64,000 nt of DNA from Leptodactylus fallax (Eukaryota; Chordata; Amphibia; Anura; Leptodactylidae), in NCBI GenBank assembly GCA_947044405.1, contig CAMRHE010000028.1, forward strand, positions 7,233,501 to 7,297,500, read 5' to 3'. Below the pieces are notes generated by a model. The model worked only from the letters and a program-made list of their open reading frames with translations. It searched no databases and was not told the origin of the DNA. This document shows positions 24,946 to 33,595 of this stretch, piece after piece (the stretch's first letter is position 1; each line of letters begins with the position of its first letter). The translations under genes and the position numbers were made by a program.

Positions 24946-25071
24946 CTGGGGTAACAATATTGATAACCAATCCTAAGAATAAGTCAACAATATCAGATCT
25001 GTGAGGGACTGTCATCCAACGGCTGTATCGATTGGCTGTTTTGAGTAGTTGGTTGGCCTGCCAACCAATAT

Positions 25072-25114
25072 TCACTTGAGAAAGGAGCACTGTATAACTC
25101 CGAAACGCGTTGTA
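25072..25114 (+). ncRNA. Degenerate hammerhead-ribozyme-like motif in a dispersed repeat
   Basis: The order is ACTTGAGAAA, GGAG (25084-25087), a 10-base loop, CTCC (25098-25101), GAAA (25102-25105), CGCGTTG. This is the layout of a hammerhead core: a CUGANGA-like box, stem II closed by GGAG/CUCC, GAAA, then a short stem III starting ACGCG. The first box reads CTTGAGA instead of CTGANGA, so it is probably inactive. Such motifs are known in Penelope-like elements and retrozymes of amphibians. The tail after it (GAATAAAGGAACTTTATG) fits a dispersed retroelement-like repeat. Confidence 0.5.
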
Positions 25115-25714
25115 ATCTGGTTTTGAATAAAGGAACTTTATGAAGACGTCTTGGTAAGTGTGGATTATTTTTCCTCGCCGACGGAATTTGGTGGTGATTT
25201 ATGGTCCTGACTAGTGACACATAATTTCCGCCACTGCACAGAGAACAGCGCTATCTGCTTCCTTCTCTGTTGAACAGCTGCTTAGAATAACTAGTCGATG
25301 AGGGTGCCGGATGTAAGACTACAACAGATTTGATATTTGTGACCTATCTTTATCATGACCTTAGTATATGTTATCTGTTTATGATCAGGAGGGTCTGACC
25401 TTCCCACAATTCTGAGAATAAAGGAATTCTATTTCTTCATACACGTAAATGGAGCTGGTCTGCAGTTCCCCAGGGCACCACTACTGTAAAGGATTCCAAT
25501 CTCAGGAATTCATGGGGGGGTCCCAAAGCGTAGAGCACCACCTATCATAAAGCACCATATGCCCCTTAATCACCCATAACGTGGCCTAGTTCTAACCAGC
25601 GGTGGATACAGTGCCACATGATACGTATACATTATCAGACTACACACAGTTTGTTTGTAGTCTGTAACCATGGAGACTACAAAGGAGCTGTAAACTCAAA
25701 ACAGAATTTTTAAG
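25115..25714. other. No gene recognised
   Basis: Follows the hammerhead-like repeat, whose tail probably extends to about 25200. The rest is unremarkable. Confidence 0.45.
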
Positions 25715-26110
25715 TAAGGGCCAGTTCACATCTGCGTTCGCTTTCCGTACAGGGGAGTCCGCTTGGAGACCCCCCCCCCCCCCGAACGGAAGCCTATGTG
25801 CAGAGAGAAGCGGTTTACATACGGAAAACTGCGGACCCCATAGACTATAATGGGGTCCGTGTGGTTTCCGCTGGGTTCCCGCATGTTTCGTGTGGAAACA
25901 TGCAGAGAGGAAAGTGCTGCTTGCAGCACTTTTCTCTCCACATGTTTCCACATATTTCGTGCGGAAACCACACAGACCCCATTATAGTCTATGGGGTCCA
26001 CAGGTTTCCGTATGTAAACCGCTTCTCTCTGCGTATAGGCTTCCGTTCGGGGGGGTCTCCAAGCGGACTCCCCTGTACGGAAAGCGAACGCAGATGTGAA
26101 CCGGCCCTAA
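25715..26110. mobile_element. Near-perfect foldback element, about 395 bp
   Basis: The left terminus TAAGGGCCAGTTCACATCTG and right terminus CAGATGTGAACCGGCCCTAA are inverted, and pairing continues almost without break through ACAGGGGAGTCCGCTTGGAG, GAACGGAAGCCTAT, GAAGCGGTTTACATACGGAA and GACCCCATAGACTATAATGG to a centre at the palindrome GTGCTGCTTGCAGCAC (25913-25928). Arms are about 190 bp. A C-run of variable length (25770-25784) is 14-16 bases on the left but 7 on the right. It has no coding capacity; frames here are by-products of the palindrome. Confidence 0.88.
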
Positions 26111-26884
26111 GACTATTTTGTATCATTTTGTATTTTAACTACATTGTGTAAATATCCTTTTAGTTAGTATTATAGTAGACCTATCTCATGCCTGCTCTCC
26201 ACTCTTGAGCCATTGATGGAGATGTAATTGCTTTCCTGCTCTGAGCCTCTGCTTGTCCGGTTAAGTAGACTGTACTACATAGACCAATAAGTGTCTGCTT
26301 AATTTTTAATATTTGTTGTATGGCCTTCGGTTCCCATTGTACAAGATAATACAGGACACATCTGCCACCCTGTCTACATCCAATCATTGCATGATAACTT
26401 ATTTACCTGTTTGCTGCTGAGTCCTTGGGAAATGAACACAAATTCATCATTTATTTCTTTAGCAATGTACCTGAGCCCGAGGTACACAGCATTCGGCTGG
26501 TCTTGACACAAAAGGTCAGGCAATATTATCCGCTTTGTTTGCAATGCTATTAATTGCTCTCCTGTTGTTCTGGTCTACTGGGCACTGCTGCATGAAAAGG
26601 GCACTGCAGAGCCGAGGCGGAAATGTTACCGAGCCTGCTGCAGCACCTCTTATAGACATAGGCTTATTTACTAAGATTGTGCAGGGAAAATGTATAGGAG
26701 GTATCCATGGAAACCCATCACGTCAATTTCTGCAGCCATAGAAAATTCTACAACAAATTTGCCATGTGCCAATACACCCTTAAAGGGAAAGTGTGGCCAG
26801 AAAATGACCTATTTGTTTAAATCACATATTTATATTAAACATTAAAATGTTTTTTTTTGTTGTTTTTTTTTTTATTTTTCCATG
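26111..26884. other. No gene recognised
   Basis: Intron-like sequence. T-rich run at 26849-26879. Confidence 0.5.
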
Positions 26885-27230
26885 TCATTATATATATTTA
26901 AAAACCTCCTAAAAATCCAACTCTTACCACTAAGCCTAAAATAGTCTGTGACTTCCTGTCTCCTGGAGATGGGCCATAGACACAATGGTCTGGAGCAAAC
27001 CTTACTGACTTCTATGGGAGAGTTTTCTAGGCCTGCTAAGCAGAGAGGGGAGTAGATAAGATGTGAAATCCCCTATTGTGACTGGTGGATTCTGTGTCTT
27101 ATCTACATATACATGATCGCTGTGATCATCAGTGTGTTGTAAGTGAGGGGACTGCTGCAAAGAAAGATCCTACAGAAAACAGGAAGGCTCATCATTATGT
27201 TATTTTATAGCCTATTGACCAGTGGTCGGA
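26885..27230 (+). repeat. Dispersed repeat family B, copy 3
   Basis: Reverse complement of the 14.85-kb copy with about the same boundaries: AACTCTTACCACTAAGCCTA, TAGTCTGTGACTTCCTGTCT, CTATGGGAGAGTTTTCTAGG, AGAGGGGAGTAGATAAGATG and ATCTACATATACATGATC. Confidence 0.8.
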
Positions 27231-29330
27231 AATGCAGAATTTTTAGGATTTTTTTAAAATGTAGATATGAACATTTTTTCAAAAAAACTCATTAAAATGT
27301 TTAACGTAAAAGTTGATAAAAAATAAAAAAAAAAATAATAGGTAATTTTCTGGTGACACGTTCTCTTTAAACATAAGACGACCTTGCCAAGGACTGGCAT
27401 GGGCATGGTCACAATTTTTATGGATGCAATAGAGTAGTTGCCTTCCTCTTTGCACTGGGCCACATTCAGATGGGTAGAATACAGAGTGAGGAGTGGATTG
27501 GGTTTGCAATGACTGCAGTTCCTTTTAATTTTTTTCATACATAATCTTTACTTTTTTTTTTTTTTTTTTTTTCTTTTTTTGTCACTCCTCTCATATTTTT
27601 GGCTTATTACGTAACCTCTAAGTGGGTCATTATTTTGCTTCTAGTCAATAATTCGAGCCGTGAAGTGTTTTCCCATCGTGACCGTGTGTGTGGGTCTTGT
27701 GGTTTCCTCTTGTGGTTAAAAGTGCAAGTCACCCTTCAGTGCTTTATTTTTGGCCTGAAATCAGCCTGGTTGTGTGAAAGTTCCTATTCCTAAATGTTCT
27801 CATGATGTTCACCAATAGAGCAAGTATTTGTGTCGATCGGGAAATCTTTTTTTTTTTTTATTTGGGGGGGGGGGGGGGTGTTTATCACATGATATATTGT
27901 TTCCAGTTTGTTTCATGTTTGTTTAACTTTTTTTTTACTGCTATCTATAAGACTAAGTTCACATCAGCTCCATTTTGTCTCTTGCACTGATCCATCATCG
28001 GATCAGAATAATAGACTGTAAATCTAATATAATGTCTTCGTATCCCCTGCATCATTTATGAGGAGGTGCACCCTCTCCTGGGCCATGCGCCTGCACTGAA
28101 ATCTATGCCATCTTGTAGCGAATGCCAACTTTTTAACCTGCCGTGTGTGTACAGGTAGCAGAAGTACAGCCATCTCCAGAGGTTCCTGCACCCCAATTCT
28201 CATGATCAGGTTGTGGGGAGGGGTCCTCCACCAAACGGCAAGTTATACCCTACCCTTTTGCTCGGGGGTAACGTCTTGTTACTAGAATACCTCTTTAGAC
28301 TATCTGAATTATACCAATGCCCGTGTGTCGGTTGTGGCAATGAGCAGAGTGGGTGGCATTTAGAAATTGGCGGACCACAACTCCCAGCAACCAGCCAACT
28401 TCTTTTTCTGTATGTTTTTTGTTTCATTGGCTGATCATAAGTTAAAGTATCTGCACACAAGACTTCTCTCAAATTGTGTAGATTATTTTCTCCAAGAAGC
28501 AGGACTGGTCGTAGATCTCCTGTTGCTATGGAAACCCATAAAGCTGTAATTAGATTTTAAGTAATTTCCTTAATGGGACAAATATATATACAGTCTACAA
28601 ATATTCCCAGTGGGCTCTTTTCATAGTTCTGCTAGGTTGGTGTACGGGGATATTGCGTATTTCATAATGGCGCATAAAGACCCTTCCATCGATAGATTTA
28701 CGGCTCTTCCGATGGGACTGATTTGCTAGTTTAAGTAAGTGTTTCTGCCAATTACCGTAAAAAATTGGAATCACTGGAGGAGCCGGGATAAGGCGAATGT
28801 TCCTGTGTATTAAAAATAATAGCTTGTGATTTGTCAGATTAATCAGTTGAATAACTCCTTTAATTGGCGCTGTCGAAGTTGTGGGGAGGGGGCGCCTGGC
28901 TGTGTGTGGGGAGGGCTGCAGGCTTGTGCTCTATCCATATAACCACTGAACAATCCAGGTTCATTAGAAGTGCAGCCAGGCAAGTGCCGCTCACGCTTTA
29001 TTTATTTGCGCACTTTTATGAATGTTTCCTGTGAAGCGTTTTCGCCGTAGCGAGTTATAATGAACGCCACTAATGATGATGTATTTATAACTCCACGTTT
29101 ATTTCCGTAGAGCGACCTGTTCGCTGATCTTATTGTATTTTTTATGGGATTATTTTGCAAGAAGTTGTTTTGAAGTTCCCAGGCATAACAGGGCCCTCAA
29201 AATAATAATTATGGCACTGTTGCCCTCATTTGGGGAAGTGCTGCCCATCTCGTATTAGGTGACAGCAGCTCTGAACTCGCAGAACGCGATGACAAAACTT
29301 TGAAGTAATTTATAATCACAGAACGTGGAT
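27231..29330. other. No gene over 2.1 kb; homopolymer tracts
   Basis: Poly(T) near 27552-27574, T-rich 27847-27859, and poly(G) at about 27864-27878. The part 28560-29200 has no repeat I recognise and is a candidate for conserved non-coding sequence. Small frames have no domains. Confidence 0.5.
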
Positions 29331-29439
29331 AATGCACAAAGTGATGTCACAGTGCAGAGGGCAAGAGATGCTGTGATATCACATAGGAGGAGGCAAGAGA
29401 CTCTGTGAGGTCACAGTGGAGGGGGCAGAAGACCGTGTG
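29331..29439. repeat. Degenerate GTGATGTCACAGT minisatellite remnant, left part
   Basis: Units resemble GTGATGTCACAGTGCAGAGG followed by GCAAGAGATGCT, with a period of about 35 bp. The core GTGATGTCACAGT is shared with the 31-bp arrays. It resumes at 31120-31310 after the intervening insertion. Confidence 0.7.
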
Positions 29440-29996
29440 TGAAGAATATCGCCTTGCCAAGCCTCTTGGCCTACCTGTGATCACCCTTCTTAACCTTCCA
29501 CTCACGCCTGTGAGTGGACCGGGTTCATAGGATAATATGAAACGAGCTTTATAATTTTGATATATTTATAACCCCAAGTGGGTCGGTACTAGCCACTAAC
29601 ATATACAGAAATCTACATCCATGGATGGTCAAGCAAATACAGGTAAAAGCACACTACAGTACAGAAAATAAAATGGGATTAAAAGAGAAAAAAAAAGTAT
29701 TACCCAGACAGAGTTTGTAGTCTGATTCTTTGGGCCTCCATGTGTTAGGCCTCAGGGCACTTCCTTAAGCATGTTACAGAGCAGCTAACCCCTAGTTGCC
29801 TCCTTCTTGAGTGACCAAGAATCTAGCCCTTCCTCCCAGTATAAGGCTGGTGTCCAGCTACACCTCCCCTCCTCTCAACCCACTGCAGGACCTGAGGGAA
29901 ATGAGATGTTTTCTTAGCTGGGGAAAGATGTGTATCTGGGGTTGAGCTGAGGGTCATTAGCCCTCTCTCCCTCCTTTCACATTTGTTGTCCAGGGG
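29440..29996. other. Unclassified insert flanking the LINE fragment
   Basis: No frame recognised. Together with 30977-31119 it separates two halves of the degenerate minisatellite, so it probably belongs to an older insertion that the LINE entered. Confidence 0.4.
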
Positions 29997-30976
29997 TAAT
30001 AATAATAATAATAATAATAATAGTCCTTTAATAGTCCCACAGTGGGGAAATTCAGTGTGTTACAGCAGCAAAGATAAGATAAGCAGATACAAATACAAAT
30101 ACAACATGTACAGGAATGTTCCAAGGTGAGAGGCATTACATTGATAGCAGACAGACAGATAGGACGTAGCAGAGGAGGGGGGGGGGGGATTTAACAGGCA
30201 GAGAGATATTTCAGTTCTCTGTGTGTAATGATCTCCGCTTAGGTCGGTGTTGGTTGTACAGCCTAACCGCGGTGGGGAGGAAAGACTTCCGATAGCGCTC
30301 CTTCTCACACCTAGGGTGGAGCAGTCGGTCACTGACAGTACTACCCAGCGCTATCACAGTCTCATGCATGGGATGGGACTTCTTCTTCTGCATGGAGCTC
30401 ACCACGGACAGTATCCTTCTGTCACCCACCACCTGCACTGGGTCTTCTAATCAGCTTGTCAAGTTTATTTCTGTCCCTGGTTGATATACTGCTCCCCCAG
30501 CAGGCCACTCCAAAGAAGATGGCTGATGCCACTACCGAGTTGAAGAAAGTCCTAAGAAGTGCCCCCCGGATTCCAAAGGCTCTCAGCTTCCTAAGCAGGT
30601 AGAGCCTGCTGTGGCCCTTCCTGTACAGGACCTCCATATGATCTGCCCAGTCCAGCTTATTATTAAGGAGCAGACCCAGGTACTTATAGGTGTTCACAAT
30701 CTCGATGCCTGTCCCCAGGATGACCACTGGTTTTGGAGGGCATCTGCCTTTACGGAAGTCCACCACCATCTCCTTGGTCTTCCCCGCGTTAATCTTCAGG
30801 TGGTTCCGGTGGCACCAGTCCACAAAAAACCGGTTCAGTTCTCTGTACTCCTTGTCATCATCGTCTGTGATGAGGCCTACTATTGCAGAGTCGTCAGAAT
30901 ACTTCTGTAGGTAGCAGCTGGATGAGTTGCACCTAAAATCAGCAGTGTACTGCTGGCCAGAAAGGCAATCTCCCAT
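29997..30976 (-). mobile_element. 5'-truncated CR1/L2/Rex1-type LINE fragment
   Basis: On the minus strand the element ends with CCCACTGTGGGACTATTAAA followed by an (ATT)n tail at 29997-30022, the microsatellite-type 3' end of this LINE group. Coding homology starts at about 30970 inside the reverse transcriptase domain, so most of the element is missing, as is usual for target-primed insertion. The frame shifts near 30440-30450. Confidence 0.88.
30211..30970 (-). pseudogene. Reverse transcriptase C-terminal fragment of the LINE, frameshifted
   Basis: The first part (30422-30970) has the catalytic YSDD box (KYSDDSAIVGLI), then LNRFFVDWCHRNHLKINAGK, KTKEMVVDFRK, YKYLGLLLNNKLDW and the thumb-like LRTFFNSVVASAIFFGVACW, all typical of CR1/L2/Rex1 polymerases. 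In a second frame (30211-30438) VGDRRILS, SHPMHETV, SDRLLHPRCEKERYRKSF and AVRLYNQHRP complete the usual C-terminus. A frameshift joins them near 30445, and the endonuclease and N-terminal RT blocks are absent. It is not functional. Confidence 0.9.
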
Positions 30977-31119
30977 GGTATAAACCTAAAATCACCGAAA
31001 CTAATTGAGCACCAATGTAAACCCAGCTTTAACCATAACATTCCTAAGAACCGTCATAGACACCTCAATATGAGCAAGCAGCAATACAAGAAATACATAA
31101 CTGGGGGTCTCTTCATCAC

Positions 31120-31310
31120 ACCGTGTGATACCACAGTGTAGAAGGCCGGAGACGCTGTGATGTCACAGTGGAAGGGACAGAAGATACAGATGTCACAGTG
31201 CAGAGGGCAGGGGAAGCTGTGATGTCATAGTGATGGGGGTGGGACACTGTGATGTCAATGTGGAGGGGGCAGAGGAAGCTGTGTTGTCACCGGACATCAC
31301 AGTGGAGGCG
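31120..31310. repeat. Degenerate GTGATGTCACAGT minisatellite remnant, right part
   Basis: Repeats such as GCTGTGATGTCACAGTGGAA and ACAGATGTCACAGTGCAGAG, like 29331-29439. The sequence ACCGTGTG occurs at both sides of the insertion (29432-29439 and 31120-31127), a possible 8-bp target duplication. Confidence 0.65.
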
Positions 31311-32130
31311 AAAAAGGGCACGTCTAAGTATAATGTCTCACAGCACAGCGGTAATAAACACTGAAATTCCCTGTGATACCATCTTATACTTTTGAGCCCA
31401 GCCTCTTCCATAACATTAATCTCTCTTTTCTGGGCTTGACCATGAAATTGAACTTTAAAGGGGTATACCAAAATGGAGTGCTTGACATATGGCACCTCTG
31501 GGAATTCCGTTGTTGTATAGGTGACCTCATTATATATAGCACTGGCTTCCTTTTACATCTATGGGAGTAATGTAGTGTGGGCATCCTGTGAATCTGTGTG
31601 TAAGATAAGACAGATCCTGAACACTTGGTGGTTTTGGCCGTTTCACGCATGAACATGCTTATGATGATGTCACCGACCACTGAATACTAACCCTGTCATC
31701 ACCTCCTCCTGCTCAATCCTCTCTACAGCCCGGGCTGTCCACAATGACATTCACATCACCTCCACTTCTAACAGATATTAGCGGTGGGATTTGGCGCTTA
31801 TGTTACTGGCGGCTTCTTCTCCTTCCCTTGGCTGATTATTCTGATTGTTGTGTAAATGACAGGACGAGTCCGAACAGCCAACGGAAATATTCAAAGTAAA
31901 GCCAGGTCTAATTTACACGCAGACAACGCCCTGCACGGAGTGCGCCCTAATCCTGGAAAGCCAGAGACTGTAAGGATGTAGAAACTTAAGAGTTAAACCT
32001 CTTCATTTCACCTTTCAGGTGATTCAACGTTTAATATTAAGTCACACAGGCCAAATTTCAAAAAGTTGAAAGTTTTTGTAACATGACAAACATTTTCTAT
32101 TGCGTTTCTATATTTCTTGTATTTTTGATG
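31311..32130. other. No further gene feature upstream of the exon
   Basis: Intron sequence. A TTAAAGGGG start near 31454 hints at a truncated TTAA-type MITE. Nothing else is supported. Confidence 0.45.
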
Positions 32131-32148
32131 TCGTCTTTTTGTTTCCAG
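32131..32148 (+). promoter_or_regulatory. 3' splice site (acceptor) of the PKP4 exon
   Basis: A pyrimidine-rich run ending TTTGTTTCCAG directly precedes the exon. The AG is at 32147-32148 and the exon begins GTGCCATG. Confidence 0.85.
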
Positions 32149-32153
32149 GTGCC

Positions 32154-32282
32154 ATGCCAGCTCCTGAGCAGACTCCCATGATGGAGGAGGGGCTGCCGAA
32201 AGCCCCCCAGGATGCTCCCCCCACCACAAGCATGGAGCCAGAGTCCACGGCCACAAACATTTTGGCATCGGTGAAAGAACAG
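32154..32282 (+). CDS. PKP4: Plakophilin-4 (p0071), first coding exon, N-terminal 43 codons
   Basis: Plakophilin-4 is a p120-catenin-family armadillo protein of adherens junctions and desmosomes, also linked to Rho control in cytokinesis (family knowledge). The frame starts MPAPEQ and continues with MEEG, then MEPESTATNILASVKEQ, ending exactly at a CAG|gtgagc donor in phase 0. As I recall it, human PKP4 starts MPAPEQ, has VEEG and then MEPETTATTILASVKEQ at nearly the same spacing (44 residues against 43 here). ILASVKEQ is shared by CTNND2, ARVCF and PKP4, but the MPAPEQ start and MEPE block favour PKP4. The exon spans 32149-32282 with only five bases before the ATG, and G at -3 gives an acceptable start context. 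The next family exon should begin near ELQF, opening the coiled coil; I do not see it in this window. The main alternative is another p120-family member, which is less likely. Confidence 0.88.
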
Positions 32283-32288
32283 GTGAGC
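32280..32288 (+). promoter_or_regulatory. 5' splice site (donor) of the PKP4 exon
   Basis: CAG|GTGAGC is a strong U1-type donor. It follows codon 43 (Gln), so the intron is phase 0, which matches the recalled family boundary between ...SVKEQ and ELQF.... Confidence 0.87.
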
Positions 32289-32499
32289 ATTTCTTGAGCT
32301 GTCTTATTTATATTGTTCGTGTCGCTGTCTCATTCTGTCCGGTGACGTCACCAGTGTGGGTAGCGAGTTGCTTCACATTACACCCGCAGGCCATACAACG
32401 GATCTGTCAGGCTAAACGGATATGTTATTGCTTCACTCAAAGAATATTAACATAAATTTCTTCTTAACCCCTATGGGGACGCCACTGTGGCCAAGTCTT

Positions 32500-33060
32500 A
32501 ACTCTTTAAGGACGTATTTTCCCTCCCCGCCTTCCAAAATTCATACCTTTTTGTATTTACTTTTCTGTTGACCTAGCTATGTGAGGGCTTATTCTTTGCA
32601 GGACGAGTTGTACTTTCATTTGCCACCATTTTGGTTACATATAATATTTTCACAAGCTTTTATTAACGTTTTTGGGATGTCCATGTTAACCCCCCAAAAA
32701 AAACAACCCACATTTCTATCATTTTTTGCATTTTTTTTTTTTACGGCATTCATTCTGCATTAACAATGACATGGCAGCTTTGTCCAGCCGGTCATTACGA
32801 TTACGGCGATAACATATTTATATTGGTTTTATTATGTTTTGCTACTTTTACAAATAAGTCACTTTTTCAAAAACTGCAATTTTCCTGGGGTCACAGTTTT
32901 CTGGTGCCTATAACGCTTTAATTACTGTACCGTTGACAGAGATATGTCGGGGGTCTTTATTTGTGGGGCAAGTTGTACTTTTTATTGGTACCAGTGTTTT
33001 GTATGTATGACTTTCTGATCGCTTTTTTGGGGAAAGCAAAATACGTTACCGCATTGCGGT
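32500..33060 (+). repeat. Dispersed repeat family J, copy 2
   Basis: Matches 11806-12180 in order (AGCTATGTGAGGGCTTATTC, TTTGCA, GAGTTGTACTTT, CACCATTTTGG, TTTTATTAAC) and extends further with ACAGTTTTCTGGTGCCTATA. It lies about 220 bp after the exon donor. Confidence 0.7.
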
Positions 33061-33174
33061 AATCCAACTTCAGCGGCTGATCTGGACCCTCAGCTTCTGT
33101 GCCCGCGTCATTACTGCGATGTACGACTGCGGCAATGAGCGTTGACTATTATTATTATCTATCCCTTTTCCTAA

Positions 33175-33595
33175 TCTATTTTACTTTGTACATTTATGAA
33201 TTTTTTTTTTTTTTTTTTTAATCCTATTTTTATACACAAGATTATGGGGGCGGCCATCTTGCCTGAGCTTCTTCTCTGATCTGCTAACAGCATTTAGTGA
33301 TCTGCTTTACTGCAATGTCATGGCCATAGGCAGCAATAGTCTGGAGCCAACTCATTGAGGTCTATGGGAGAGTTTTCTAGAAATGCTCTGTGTAGGAGGG
33401 GGAGGAGATAAGATGTGACATCATTCATTGTCAGTAGTGATATAATCGATTAGTGGTGTTATCTACAGGGGTTTTATCTTCTATTGTAATACTGTCTGCG
33501 ATGTAAATGAGGTGACTGCTGCAAATAATGCCTCTATAAAATTGGCAATTGTCAGTCTATTAATAGGTTTAATGGCCAGAAAACTGCAGGATATA
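33175..33595 (+). repeat. Dispersed repeat family A, copy 3 (most complete)
   Basis: Contains GGCGGCCATCTTGCCTGAGC, GATCTGCTTTACTGCAATGT, GGTCTATGGGAGAGTTTTCT, GGAGGAGATAAGATGTGACA and AAAATTGGCAATTGTCAGTC, shared with the 4.8-kb and, reversed, the 6.4-kb copies. Confidence 0.8.

Larger units (their letters stand above)
1..32148 (+). other. PKP4: Inferred PKP4 intron (or upstream region) 5' of the start-codon exon
   Basis: No other coding exon can be supported here. Because the exon has an acceptor, at least one exon must lie upstream. It could be a non-coding first exon hidden here or outside the window. I see no CpG-rich promoter-like block. The content is repeats, listed separately, plus unremarkable AT-rich sequence. 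Confidence 0.7.

Noticed and set aside
25726..26151. Overlapping frames on both strands
   Set aside because: They arise from the palindromic foldback element, so similar peptides appear in both orientations.
32008..32290. Minus-strand frames across the PKP4 exon
   Set aside because: They are shadows of the real plus-strand exon, which has family similarity and both splice sites.
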